Positions 26,690 through 35,212 are shown, numbered from the stretch's first letter. The stretch is 64,000 nucleotides of DNA from Flavobacterium chilense (GCF_001602525.1 NZ_LSYT01000005.1:310001-374000); one strand, 5' to 3'. Notes: a model not told the origin generated them from the letters alone. Numbers and translations: made by a program.

Positions 26690-28174
26690 TTATTCCCAGT
26701 CCGGCATAGAGGTTCCGGAAAACAGAATGATTCTTGAGTTTGTTGCTCCAATAGTAGTTTTTACAATGTTTTTTACTGAAATACCATCATTTGAGGTATT
26801 GGTAAAAATAAGTTCTGATTCATTTGGCGAATATCGAACGTCGAGATCATTTGTTCCCAGAATTTTCTCTGTTGCGATTTGGGTCAAAGTTCCTGCTCCA
26901 AAATTATATTCGAAGATTCTGGAATCGAGTTGTCGGTAATTTAAGTTTTCAAAACCGGCTACATCTCTGGTATAGACTAGTTTTTGTCCTGTTACAGAAA
27001 AGTGCAATCCGCCGGCTGCTCCGGTTTGTCCTGAAAGTATTGAGGTAAGCACTACTCCTGCGGTATTAATGACATAAATTTCGACATTGTAACCGTTTGC
27101 ATCATTTACTTTTAAGGCAATTTTTGATCCATCGGCACTCCAGTCGCACTCTGATATAAATTTACCGTTTGGAGTCTGGAATATTTTGGTTAATCCGCTT
27201 CCGTCGCTGCTGATTTTGTATAATTTATCAAAATTAGGGTAAATCAATTCACTTCCGGAGGCATTCCACGAATAGTCGATATAATCTGAGTTAAAACCGG
27301 CTATTGGTACTGAACTGGTTACTCTTTTTATTCCTGTACCGTCAAAATTCATGGTGTAAATATCGTTCTGAGAACCGTTTGTTCCTATAAAAGCTATTTT
27401 TTGTGCCTGGTTATTTCTTCTCGGACGCCAGTAATTTTTATCTGAACTTGTTAACTGATATTGTTTTCCTGCATCATCGGCTGTAAAAATAACATTGTTT
27501 CCGTTTATAGTTTTTACAAATAAATATCGGGTAGTTGGAAATGCTAATGTGGTAAAGGCACTTACTGTACTTAAAACAGGGGTGTTTATACCATCTGTTG
27601 CTTCAACCTGCCAATAGTATTTGGTACCATAAATCAGATCTGTTAAGGTTAGTTTCTTGTCTTTTATGCCGTCATAGGTTTTTACATCGCTATTGCTGCT
27701 GTTTCTAAGGGTTACTTTAAAAGTAAGAACATCATTATCGGGATCTGTATCAGTCCAGGTTAAATCCAGCGAAACGGCCTGATTTATACTATTATCTACC
27801 GGACTTACCAGTACAGGAACTGTTGGCGGCTTATTATTGGCTGTGGCTGTTTTGAGTTCAAAAACAACTTCTGAGGTATTGTTTGCCGTTACGGTTGTAG
27901 CTTCAAATTTGGCTATAAATCCATCTTTTTGAGCCTGAAACGAGTATTCGCCTGTTTTTACATTCGAAACTGTAAATTTACCATCTGCATCTGTAAACAC
28001 AGTGCTTGAAGTTGGGCTTGAAAGTATCTTGACATTCTCGATTGGCACAAAACTATCTGCATTGACCACTCTTCCGGTAACGGTACCATATTCTGAGTCT
28101 CCTATTTTTTCTTCACTACATGAAACCAAAAACAATAAAAAAAGTACGCTTGTTATGTTGTATATATACTTCAT
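26690..28174 (-). CDS. Lipoprotein with carboxypeptidase-regulatory-like, FN3 and WD40-like (TolB-type) regions
   Basis: A 494-residue lipoprotein (lipobox LVSC, C19). Residues 30-110 form a CarboxypepD_reg-like domain (GTVTGRVVNADSFVPIENV, FTDADGKFTVSNVKTGEYSF). Residues 115-210 resemble a fibronectin type III domain (PPTVPVLVSPVDN, YYWQVEATDG). Residues 215-494 contain repeated beta-propeller blades of PD40/TolB type (NDIYTMNFDGTGIKRVTSS, CDWSADGSKIAL, VRYSPNESELIF). It follows csgG by 64 bases on the same strand and precedes the terminator, so it is probably the last curli gene. A role in surface anchoring or assembly of the fibre is inference. Confidence 0.82.
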   Translation of the reverse strand: MKYIYNITSVLFLLFLVSCSEEKIGDSEYGTVTGRVVNADSFVPIENVKILSSPTSSTVFTDADGKFTVSNVKTGEYSFQAQKDGFIAKFEATTVTANNTSEVVFELKTATANNKPPTVPVLVSPVDNSINQAVSLDLTWTDTDPDNDVLTFKVTLRNSSNSDVKTYDGIKDKKLTLTDLIYGTKYYWQVEATDGINTPVLSTVSAFTTLAFPTTRYLFVKTINGNNVIFTADDAGKQYQLTSSDKNYWRPRRNNQAQKIAFIGTNGSQNDIYTMNFDGTGIKRVTSSVPIAGFNSDYIDYSWNASGSELIYPNFDKLYKISSDGSGLTKIFQTPNGKFISECDWSADGSKIALKVNDANGYNVEIYVINTAGVVLTSILSGQTGAAGGLHFSVTGQKLVYTRDVAGFENLNYRQLDSRIFEYNFGAGTLTQIATEKILGTNDLDVRYSPNESELIFTNTSNDGISVKNIVKTTIGATNSRIILFSGTSMPDWE

Positions 28175-28238
28175 TATTAATTTGTTTTTAAATTTAAACT
28201 TTGTCGTTGTATTTTAAAATATGCTGTTTTTAATTACG

Positions 28239-29600
28239 CTATTTTTTCTTTTTTCCGAAATAATAGGTAAGCCCTAACCCGAATTTATAATAGTAATCGT
28301 CCCGGGTTCCTGCCTTGATATAGTCGACATTATCACTGAAGTTGATATTTTGCTCAGCAAATAATTTTACGCCAATCCGGTCTGATGCCATATATTCTAA
28401 ACCTGCACCAAACTGAACTTTACTGTATGTGTTTTCAAATTTCCGGTTCATGGCAAATCCTCCCCCTCCGTATAAATAAGGTGTTAATTTGTCTTTAGGA
28501 AGCAAAATCCATTCGAGATTAAGATCGTAAGTGATATAACCTACATCGAGTAGATTTTTATTGGCGAGATTGACGACGTTTGTTGAAGCGCTGATATTAA
28601 AGGCGGGCGTTATAAAGAATTTCAAAGCGCCACGACCAAAAGGTCTTAAAAGCGGATCTTTATAATCTCCATTCATTAAGGTAGAACCACCAGAAATCTC
28701 GATCGCAAATTTACTTCTCCTGTCTTCCATAACCCTTCCATAAAGTCCAGTTACATCGGCTGTTTTGGTTTCTTCATTATAAGCTTTCAGTAAATTATCA
28801 ACCTGCCATTTTGGTGCATCGGCTTCCCATATATTATCTTTTATTCCTTCCAGGATCAAAGACTCAACGGCTTTTTCGATGGCTTCTGTAACCGCCATGT
28901 GTACGGGTTCATTGGTTGTATAACCAGTTTCTACCTCAAGCAGTCTTTTAAAGTTTACATATCGAAATAAGCTTTCGTCAATCGCCTGTGATAAAATGGT
29001 TTTGGAAATATAAACCGATTTCAGAATTTTTCCGTTGGATGTTGAAATCATTCTCAAATACACCGTAACACGATCCTGACGGTATTTTACTGATGCTCCT
29101 GCTCCAAAATATCGTGCTCCAAAACCTCCTGTAATGATGTTAGAATCATACGAAACGATTCCGCCTTCTAATAAAACTCCGGCATATAATAAAGGAGTTA
29201 ATTGCGGATCATTAGGGTTGGCATTTTTTACATATTCCTGACGTGTTGCCCGAATCAGATTTCGTTCCTGAAGTAAATTCCCGATATTTTCGCGTTCTAT
29301 GGGCACAAACCATTTCGAATCTTCAAGTGCTTTTATCAATATAGAAGTGGCACCCTGGGTTACGGCTGTACTAAAACTGCTTCCGTTTTCCTGAGGTTTA
29401 TATTGTCCGGTCTGATCTCTGAATTTGTAGACTCCCACGACAACTGGTTCTTTTGGCTTTGGCAAATCTTTTAATAAGGAAGTTGCAGGAGTTCCTTCTC
29501 CTAAAATGGCTTTTTCAACGCCTGTTGGCTGATTGTAATAGGCACCGCAACCCGAAAAAAGAAATCCGGATACTATAAATAAGTAGTGATGTAATCTCAT
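28239..29600 (-). CDS. csgG: Curli secretion channel CsgG with C-terminal beta-barrel-like extension
   Basis: CsgG is the nonameric outer-membrane lipoprotein channel that exports curli subunits. The first ~275 residues follow E. coli CsgG closely: lipobox FSGC (C18), GVYKFRDQTGQYKP, SSFSTAVTQGATSILIKAL with the pore-loop phenylalanine, WFVPIERENIGNLLQERNLIRA, GGIVSYDSNIITGGFGARYFG and EVETGYTTNEPVHMAV. E. coli CsgG ends near residue 277. This protein continues for about 170 residues rich in alternating aromatic strands (LTPYLYGGGGFAMNRKF, YYYKFGLGLTYYFGK), like an outer-membrane porin-type domain. It overlaps functionally with csgF, whose gene ends 2 bases before csgG starts. Confidence 0.93.
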   Translation of the reverse strand: MRLHHYLFIVSGFLFSGCGAYYNQPTGVEKAILGEGTPATSLLKDLPKPKEPVVVGVYKFRDQTGQYKPQENGSSFSTAVTQGATSILIKALEDSKWFVPIERENIGNLLQERNLIRATRQEYVKNANPNDPQLTPLLYAGVLLEGGIVSYDSNIITGGFGARYFGAGASVKYRQDRVTVYLRMISTSNGKILKSVYISKTILSQAIDESLFRYVNFKRLLEVETGYTTNEPVHMAVTEAIEKAVESLILEGIKDNIWEADAPKWQVDNLLKAYNEETKTADVTGLYGRVMEDRRSKFAIEISGGSTLMNGDYKDPLLRPFGRGALKFFITPAFNISASTNVVNLANKNLLDVGYITYDLNLEWILLPKDKLTPYLYGGGGFAMNRKFENTYSKVQFGAGLEYMASDRIGVKLFAEQNINFSDNVDYIKAGTRDDYYYKFGLGLTYYFGKKKK

Positions 29601-29601
29601 G

Positions 29602-30006
29602 TTATTGATTTGGGATAATTACCTGAGTTTGTTCTCCTGTATTGGTGTCTAAAATGTTAAGGGTAAGCCCGCCTGAAGATGGGTAAACGTCGACTGAATA
29701 GCTTCCGAAGGTATAAGAACCTGCTTTAATACCATCAGTACCAAATTGTTGTTTGTAAAGCTGACTGGAAATCTGACTTAATAGCTGCGAATTTAAATTG
29801 GCTTTAAATCGCTCCAGATCTGTTTGTGTAGCAGTCTCGGCTGTTTTATCCTTCTGCTTATTTTGAGCTTCTGCACTGCTCAAGAGCCATTGATAATTGA
29901 ATGTGTCTCCCCCAAAGGCTGGATTTACGGGTTTATAAACTAAAGCCTGCGCGTTTATAAGTGGAGAAATGAGTAGTAATACTACCAGGGTTACAATAAA
30001 TTTCAT
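29602..30006 (-). CDS. csgF: Curli assembly factor CsgF
   Basis: CsgF docks on CsgG outside the cell and helps nucleate the fibre. The 134-residue protein (E. coli about 138) has a signal peptide (ending LINAQ) and the diagnostic mature start ALVYKPVNPAFGGDTFNYQWLLSSAEAQN, which inserts into the CsgG channel. The C-terminal half ends LTLNILDTNTGEQTQVIIPN. The frame is open upstream to 30084, but only the ATG at 30006 gives the signal peptide, so this start is chosen. csgE ends 16 bases upstream. Confidence 0.93.
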   Translation of the reverse strand: MKFIVTLVVLLLISPLINAQALVYKPVNPAFGGDTFNYQWLLSSAEAQNKQKDKTAETATQTDLERFKANLNSQLLSQISSQLYKQQFGTDGIKAGSYTFGSYSVDVYPSSGGLTLNILDTNTGEQTQVIIPNQ

Positions 30007-30022
30007 GTCGTTAATAATAAAA

Positions 30023-30358
30023 TTAATACTGAGTGAAATATTTTCGGTGCTTTTCTTTTTCTTTAAAGTAAGTAAAGGTTGCATTTACAGATTCTTCTGC
30101 AACTGCATCTAAAAATTCATCGTCTGGTCTTGCGAGAAACTCATATATAACTTCGTTATCTACAGATACGGTTATGGCTGTATTTCTTGCAAAACTATAT
30201 TCTTCACCTATTGTTACTATTTTTTCAGCATTTATTCCAATATCATTGTACTTGTAATAATACCGATCATAAAAATCTTTACCAATTTTTGTTTTGGTGT
30301 CGTCTGTAATGATTCCTCTCAACACAAATCCGTCAGCAGGAAGTATTATTACATCGTC
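30023..30358 (-). CDS. csgE: CsgE domain, probably reached by a -1 frameshift from the upstream CsgH-like ORF
   Basis: CsgE is the periplasmic adaptor that caps CsgG and selects substrates. The domain is clear: RGIITDDTKTKIGKDFYDRY matches the E. coli LLTDHTVSSIGHDFYRAF region, and AITVSVDNEVIYEFLARP follows. The frame is open from 30373 but has no ATG and no signal peptide; the only starts are weak (GTG 30325, TTG 30322). A periplasmic protein cannot be made this way. The preceding ORF brings a signal peptide and reaches A AAA AAG at 30358-30364. A -1 slip there continues at GAC (30358) into this frame. The fused product would be about 243 residues. A homopolymer sequencing error (A10 for A11) would give the same joined protein. 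Confidence 0.85.
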   Translation of the reverse strand, partial: DDVIILPADGFVLRGIITDDTKTKIGKDFYDRYYYKYNDIGINAEKIVTIGEEYSFARNTAITVSVDNEVIYEFLARPDDEFLDAVAEESVNATFTYFKEKEKHRKYFTQY

Positions 30359-30753
30359 TTTTTTTTTTCTTCACCCAAAACCACACGATCTTTTGCTATT
30401 ATTTGTTTGTTTTCATCATAAAACAATAACAAAACGATTACCTCATCATCTTCTGAAAGATTGATCTGAGAGGTAGATAATTTTTGCAGTTCGTTGGGTT
30501 GCAGAGTAAAAACACCAACCTGATCGTTGTTAGACTGATTATTACTTTTACTATTATTTTTTATAACTGACATTCTGTAGGCAGCACTCCTGATTACATC
30601 TGTGAGGTTTTCAGCAGTTCCTGTAATTTTTATATTACCTTCGATTTTTTCGATTTCCAGTTTAGCTTTTATTTTGTCCTGGGGAACCTGACCATAAGTA
30701 ATGGCAGTAAAAAACAGTAATACGAAAATGATATGTCGATATAAAAAACGCAT
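30349..30753 (-). CDS. CsgH-like curli protein with signal peptide (upstream half of a CsgH-CsgE fusion)
   Basis: A 134-residue ORF. The signal peptide is about residues 1-21 (AITYGQ). The mature part resembles CsgH/CsgC-type beta-sandwich inhibitors of curlin aggregation: YRMSVIKNN, then GVFTLQPNELQKLSTSQINL, then IVLLLFYDENKQIIAKDRVVL. The zero-frame product ends GEEKKKTM at a stop (30349-30351) just past a run of ten A. That run gives access to the csgE frame by -1 slippage. It starts 9 bases after the csgB-like gene ends. The name CsgH-like is by pattern, not by alignment. Confidence 0.78.
   Translation of the reverse strand: MRFLYRHIIFVLLFFTAITYGQVPQDKIKAKLEIEKIEGNIKITGTAENLTDVIRSAAYRMSVIKNNSKSNNQSNNDQVGVFTLQPNELQKLSTSQINLSEDDEVIVLLLFYDENKQIIAKDRVVLGEEKKKTM
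30359..30368 (-). promoter_or_regulatory. A10 slippery run joining the CsgH-like and CsgE frames
   Basis: On the minus strand ten A followed by GACG. It contains the classical A AAA AAG heptamer in the correct phase of the upstream ORF (codons AAA AAG), the same heptamer used in E. coli dnaX. Slipping back one base puts the ribosome on GAC GAT GTA, the csgE frame. Transcriptional slippage on A10 is an alternative. Confidence 0.7.
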
Positions 30754-30762
30754 GTTTTTAAT

Positions 30763-31284
30763 TTATTTGTTAATGAGAATTATGGAGGCTCCATTTCCTG
30801 TCTGGGTAATTTTCATGTTTTTTGACAGTGAATTGGTTCCAATACTTTGTATGTTTTGATTGTCTCCTTTTTGGATCATTTCCATGTTTACATTATAGTT
30901 CGTGTATAATGTAAAATCAGAAATCTTATTGTTGTCGCCTTGCTGAATAATGCGTTGCGTTAATGTTTTAGCATTTTTATCTAAAAGCAATTCATTTCGG
31001 TCTCCATTTTGATCCACAGCAACTTTTGTTTCATTTGATCTTAAGTTTGCCACTACTTTATTTAAATCCCCTATTTGCTGTATCTGAATACCGGCCTGAA
31101 TTTTTGAATTTAAATCGTCCTGTGCTTTTTTATTCATACTCGAAACAACGCTTAACGCTTTTTCTTTTGAATTAAAAACCGAAGAACTATAAGGCTTAAA
31201 ATCTGAATTATCTTCTTTTTCCTGTGCATAAAATACAATGGGAAAAAGTAAAAATAATGCGATATTTAAAATGAAAGTTTTCAT
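30763..31284 (-). CDS. Curlin-repeat protein, CsgB-like minor subunit
   Basis: A 173-residue secreted protein (signal peptide ending FYAQ). From about residue 65 it carries spaced curlin-type repeats of the form Q-x-G-x-x-N: QQIGDLN, DQNGDRN, QQGDNN, QKGDNQN and TQTGNGA. The N-terminal mature part (residues 21-65) is helical and charged, without repeats. Its place between csgA and the assembly genes suggests the nucleator (CsgB role). An attenuator-like hairpin separates it from csgA, consistent with lower expression. Confidence 0.82.
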   Translation of the reverse strand: MKTFILNIALFLLFPIVFYAQEKEDNSDFKPYSSSVFNSKEKALSVVSSMNKKAQDDLNSKIQAGIQIQQIGDLNKVVANLRSNETKVAVDQNGDRNELLLDKNAKTLTQRIIQQGDNNKISDFTLYTNYNVNMEMIQKGDNQNIQSIGTNSLSKNMKITQTGNGASIILINK

Positions 31285-31301
31285 CGTAATTGATTTAGAT
31301 T

Positions 31302-31337
31302 AAAAAATGAGATAGTCACGTTCTATGACTATCTCAT
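31302..31337 (-). terminator. Terminator/attenuator between csgA and the csgB-like gene
   Basis: ATGAGATAGTCA (31307-31318) pairs perfectly over 12 bases with TGACTATCTCAT (31326-31337). On the minus strand it is followed by six T. It lies inside the curli gene cluster, so partial termination would favour the major subunit. Confidence 0.85.
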
Positions 31338-31352
31338 CTTTATTTTTCAAAA

Positions 31353-32201
31353 TTACATACCTGATTGTGTAACTGTAATAGTATTCATGTTTCCGTTAGA
31401 GAAGGCAACACTACTATGAGCAGCACCAGTTTGAGTAACGGTTGCAATATTTTTGTTTCCAATTTGCAATGTACTTTCAGTTAACTTAGTACCGTTTTGA
31501 ACAGTTGTTGCGCTGTTTTCATCACCATATTGATAGTGGTATGATTTGTTGGCATCTGCAGCAGAAGTTCCTGTTGGAGAAGTTTGAGTTTGCCATGATT
31601 TGTTTTTAACACCACCCTGAGAAGCATATGCAATGTTGTTGTCTCCTGTTTGAGTCTGAGTAGCTTCATTTGAGTTATGAGGTGCAAATGGCACTGCTAC
31701 TGCCGCTACAGTTGCAAGTTGAGCTGCTGAAAAAGGAGCTCCGGTTGGTTTTTCATTTCCGGTTGTACCCTGATCGATAGTAGCATCGTTACTTTTTCCT
31801 TTTTGTACCTGAGTTGCTTTATCAAATCCGCCAAGTGCTGATACCGGAGGAGCGATCTGATCTTGCCAGATTGTTGCTTTGTTCCAGTCTCCTGTTTGAG
31901 TTTGATACGCTTTGTTGTCGTGGTTACTTTGAGAAATAAAAGCACCATTGTTGTTACCTTTTTGTTTTACATCAGATAAATTGTTTTTAGCATTGTAAAT
32001 ACCCGGCTGAATTCCCTGATACACTTCGGATTTGTTGCTGTCACCTAATTGATCAACTGTAGCTCCGTTAGTAGCTCCATTTTGAGTAACAATACCAGTG
32101 TCAGAATTACCATTTTGATTTACTGAAGAGGTGTTACCTTGCGCAAAAGCTGCGACTCCCACAAACAGCATCGCTGAGATGCTTAAAATTACTTTTTTCA
32201 T
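31353..32201 (-). CDS. csgA: Major curlin subunit, CsgA-like
   Basis: A 282-residue secreted amyloid subunit. The signal peptide is MKKVILSISAMLFVGVAAFAQ. The mature protein is almost entirely curlin-like repeats with spaced Q-x-G-x-x-N motifs (QNGNSD, QLGDSN, QKGNNN, QTGDWN, QKGKSN, QTGDNN, QYGDEN, QIGNKN and others), low in hydrophobic residues. It is about twice the length of E. coli CsgA (151), with a non-repeat insert around residues 155-175 (GAPFSAAQLATVAAVAVPFA). The frame is open to 32285, but the ATG at 32201 begins the signal peptide and is preferred. It heads the curli operon. Confidence 0.88.
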   Translation of the reverse strand: MKKVILSISAMLFVGVAAFAQGNTSSVNQNGNSDTGIVTQNGATNGATVDQLGDSNKSEVYQGIQPGIYNAKNNLSDVKQKGNNNGAFISQSNHDNKAYQTQTGDWNKATIWQDQIAPPVSALGGFDKATQVQKGKSNDATIDQGTTGNEKPTGAPFSAAQLATVAAVAVPFAPHNSNEATQTQTGDNNIAYASQGGVKNKSWQTQTSPTGTSAADANKSYHYQYGDENSATTVQNGTKLTESTLQIGNKNIATVTQTGAAHSSVAFSNGNMNTITVTQSGM

Positions 32202-32547
32202 AATAAATATATTTAATTGGTTATTAATACAACTTATTATGCAGGTTCGCGATTTGGGGAAAAATATGGGGCTTTTCAACTTCATTTGAAAACAAAATCT
32301 AAATCTTATTTTCTCTTTTCATGACCAAAATTAGAAAACTTATTAATACACGATTCAAGTAGAAATACCTATTTTCCAATAACTTAACTTCTTTTCGATG
32401 AACTGTAAAACTATGTCGATGAACTACTAAAATGGCTAAAAATATAAATAGGAAATTACTGTCTTATTACAATTAATTTACATTTAGCCCCAAAGATTTG
32501 TTAAAAACAATATTCATTACCCATTATTTTAACATTAAAACAAAAAA
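32202..32547. other. Upstream region of the curli operon
   Basis: About 345 AT-rich bases between the csgA start and the terminator of the next gene. No exact TAnnTTTG element was found near csgA, only TATTTTTC on the minus strand near 32260-32267, so regulation may depend on an activator or another sigma factor. A csgD-type regulator is not encoded beside the operon. No ORF or RNA is evident. Confidence 0.5.
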
Positions 32548-32571
32548 AGCCCATCTTTAATTTGATGGGCT
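32548..32571 (-). terminator. Rho-independent terminator of GSIII
   Basis: AGCCCATC (32548-32555) pairs with GATGGGCT (32564-32571); on the minus strand a T run follows the stem. It lies 24 bases past the GSIII stop codon. Confidence 0.88.
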
Positions 32572-32594
32572 TTTAAGAAAAATTAACTTCTTAT

Positions 32595-34784
32595 TTATTT
32601 TGTAAACAATAATTCTCTGTATTTTGTTAAGGTCCAGCTTTCGTCATCAACCAATAATTCTAATTTATCACAATGATTACGGATATCTTCAAAATACGGT
32701 TTCACATTATTACAGTATGCTTCTGCCATTTTTTGGGCATCTGTTAAGTGGTTTGCCGTTTTTCTTTCGTTGGTCATAGCCAGTACTTTTGAATTAATTC
32801 CTTCAATATGACCTGAAATTTCTTTAATTAAAACGATTTGCTCTTTTGCAATGGTTTCAAATTCCTTCCCGAAGATTTCTTTTAATCCTTTTACATTTTC
32901 GATTAATGTATTTTGATAGCGAATAGCAGTTGGAATTACGTGATTTCTTGCAATATCTCCTAAAACTCTTCCTTCGATCTGAATTTTTTTAGTATATTCT
33001 TCCAGTTCTATTTCATAGCGTGCCTCTGCCTCTACATGATTTAAGATTCCTAATTCAGAAAATAAATCCAGGGCTTGTTTAGAAACTTTAGCTTTTATAG
33101 CTTCAGGTGTTGTTTTAAAATTGCTCAAACCTCTTTTGGCAGCTTCTTTTTCCCATGCTTCACTGTATCCGTCACCTTCAAAAAGTATTTTTTTAGATTG
33201 TTTAATGTATTCTCTCAAAACATTAAAAATAGCATCGTCTTTTTTCATGTCTTTTGACTCGATCAAAGTATCGACTTCTATTTTAAAATCTTTTAATTGT
33301 TTGGCTACAATACCATTAAGGGTTGTCATTGAATTTGAACAGTTTGAATTTGATCCTACTGCTCTAAATTCGAATTTATTTCCTGTAAAGGCAAAAGGCG
33401 AAGTTCTGTTTCGGTCTGTATTGTCTAATAACACATCCGGAATTTTACCTACTACATTTAATTTTAAATCTGTTTTTTCTTCCGGAGATAATTTTCCTGT
33501 GGTTACGCTTTCTAATTCCAGTAACACTTTTGATAATTGTGCTCCAATAAAAACCGACATAATTGCCGGAGGTGCTTCATTTGCTCCTAATCTATGATCG
33601 TTACTTGCTGTTGCAATAGAAGCTCTTAATAGTGTTTCGTAATCATTTACCGCTTTTATGGTATTGATAAAAAAGGTAAGAAATTGCAAATTGCTCATTG
33701 GCGTTTTACTCGGACTCAATAAATTGACTCCTGTATCTGTAGCCAGCGACCAGTTGTTATGTTTTCCGGAACCGTTTACACCTTTAAATGGTTTTTCGTG
33801 AAATAATACTTTAAAATCATGACGCTCTGCCACTCTTTGCATTACATCCATCAATAAAGAGTTGTGATCTACGGCAAGATTGGTTTCTTCAAAAATAGGT
33901 GCCAGCTCAAATTGGTTAGGCGCTACTTCGTTATGGCGTGTTTTTACCGGAATTCCTAACAACATACATTCCTGCTCTAAATCTCTCATATAAGTTAAAG
34001 CACGTGTTGGAATTGACCCGAAATAATGATCGTCTAATTGTTGTCCTTTTGCAGAGGTATGCCCTAATAAGGTTCTTCCGGTCATCATTAAATCCGGACG
34101 GGAATTTGCCAAAGCTTTATCGATCAGAAAATATTCCTGCTCCCACCCTAAAGTTGCCGTTACCTTTTTTACGTTTTTGTCAAAGTATTTACAAACCTCA
34201 GTTGCAGCTTCATCAATTGCAGATAAAGCTCTTAACAACGGAATTTTGTTATCTAAAGCTTCTCCTGTATAGGCAATAAAAACGGTTGGAATACATAAAG
34301 TTGTTCCATAAATAAATGCCGGAGAAGTTGGATCCCAGGCTGTATATCCTCTGGCTTCGAATGTATTTCTGATTCCGCCATTAGGAAAACTCGAGGCATC
34401 CGGTTCTTGTTGTACGAGTTGTGCTCCGCCAAATTTTTCTACAGGATCACTTCCGTCATAAGATGTTTCAAAAAAAGCATCGTGTTTTTCTGCAGTTGTT
34501 CCTGTAAGCGGCTGAAACCAGTGTGTATAATGTGTAACACCTTTTGATAACGCCCATTCTTTCATTCCCATGGCGATGTAATCTGCCAGTTTTCTGTCTA
34601 TTTTAGTTCCGTGCTGAATGGCGTCTCTTACTCCTTTTAAAGCATCCGAAGTCAAAAACTGCTTCATTGCTTTTTCATTAAACACATTTGAACCAAAAAT
34701 ATTAGACTTTCTGTCTATTTCTTCAAAATGTACCGGCTTTCTTGTAGAAGCTTGTTGTAAAGCTTGGAAACGTAATGTTGACAT
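32595..34784 (-). CDS. glnN: Glutamine synthetase type III
   Basis: GSIII makes glutamine from glutamate, ammonia and ATP as a large dodecamer. The 729-residue length and start MSTLRFQALQQASTRKPVHF are typical of the Bacteroidota GSIII. Catalytic-domain signatures include GWEQEYFLID (glutamate-binding, metal glutamates), RHNEVAPNQFELAPIFEE, NGSGKHNNWSLATDTG and RNRTSPFAFTGNKFEFRAVGS. A long helical C-terminus follows. It is transcribed away from a type II glutamine synthetase gene 428 bases away, each with its own -7 element. Confidence 0.95.
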   Translation of the reverse strand: MSTLRFQALQQASTRKPVHFEEIDRKSNIFGSNVFNEKAMKQFLTSDALKGVRDAIQHGTKIDRKLADYIAMGMKEWALSKGVTHYTHWFQPLTGTTAEKHDAFFETSYDGSDPVEKFGGAQLVQQEPDASSFPNGGIRNTFEARGYTAWDPTSPAFIYGTTLCIPTVFIAYTGEALDNKIPLLRALSAIDEAATEVCKYFDKNVKKVTATLGWEQEYFLIDKALANSRPDLMMTGRTLLGHTSAKGQQLDDHYFGSIPTRALTYMRDLEQECMLLGIPVKTRHNEVAPNQFELAPIFEETNLAVDHNSLLMDVMQRVAERHDFKVLFHEKPFKGVNGSGKHNNWSLATDTGVNLLSPSKTPMSNLQFLTFFINTIKAVNDYETLLRASIATASNDHRLGANEAPPAIMSVFIGAQLSKVLLELESVTTGKLSPEEKTDLKLNVVGKIPDVLLDNTDRNRTSPFAFTGNKFEFRAVGSNSNCSNSMTTLNGIVAKQLKDFKIEVDTLIESKDMKKDDAIFNVLREYIKQSKKILFEGDGYSEAWEKEAAKRGLSNFKTTPEAIKAKVSKQALDLFSELGILNHVEAEARYEIELEEYTKKIQIEGRVLGDIARNHVIPTAIRYQNTLIENVKGLKEIFGKEFETIAKEQIVLIKEISGHIEGINSKVLAMTNERKTANHLTDAQKMAEAYCNNVKPYFEDIRNHCDKLELLVDDESWTLTKYRELLFTK

Positions 34785-34832
34785 GTATATAATTTTAAAA
34801 ATTCGTAATCATTTTCATTAAAAAAAGAGGAA

Positions 34833-34840
34833 CAAATATA
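34833..34840 (-). promoter_or_regulatory. -7 element of GSIII
   Basis: On the minus strand TATATTTG, exact TAnnTTTG, 49 bases before the ATG at 34784. Confidence 0.6.
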
Positions 34841-35165
34841 AACAATAAAACGCCCTGTTTAAAACATAAATTTTAGATTTTTAAACGACGATTTTTCAAC
34901 ATAACATCATTTTTTCAAAGAATAATGAATTTGATTCAAAGAAATATAACAAAATACCTTAGCATTCTTCATTAAATAAACATTTTTTCATAATTCCTTA
35001 ACGATGAATTTTAAAAATCATATATAATTTTTGCGAATTTATTTTTTAAAGGTGTTAAAAATTGCTTTTTACAAAATATACCCCTCTCAAAATTGCGCTT
35101 ATCCAAAAAATTATAGTCAGCAAAACAAAATAGCCCCCTAATTTTTAGGACTAAAAAAATAAATC
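34841..35165. other. Divergent regulatory region between two glutamine synthetase genes
   Basis: AT-rich, without ORFs. Both flanking genes have exact -7 elements (34833-34840 and 35166-35173). CCCCCTAATTTTTAGGACTA near 35132 holds a small dyad (CCTAA/TTAGG) about 15 bases upstream of the GSII -7 element that could be an operator. Nothing else stands out. Confidence 0.45.
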
Positions 35166-35173
35166 TATATTTG
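35166..35173 (+). promoter_or_regulatory. -7 element of GSII
   Basis: TATATTTG matches TAnnTTTG exactly. It overlaps an in-frame TTG at 35171, excluding that codon as translation start. Confidence 0.65.
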
Positions 35174-35212
35174 ACCCAACGAAAAAAAACAAAAAAATTA
35201 ATTTATATTATT

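Noticed and set aside
30023..30325. CsgE as an independent gene starting at GTG 30325
   Set aside because: No ribosome binding site, no signal peptide and an internal position relative to the domain; the frameshift fusion explains the locus better.
33075..33597. Plus-strand ORFs inside the GSIII gene
   Set aside because: Antisense shadows of a firmly identified gene, with no start signals or family resemblance.
35171..35212. TTG start for the type II glutamine synthetase
   Set aside because: It overlaps the exact -7 element; the ATG at 35213 gives the conserved N-terminus.
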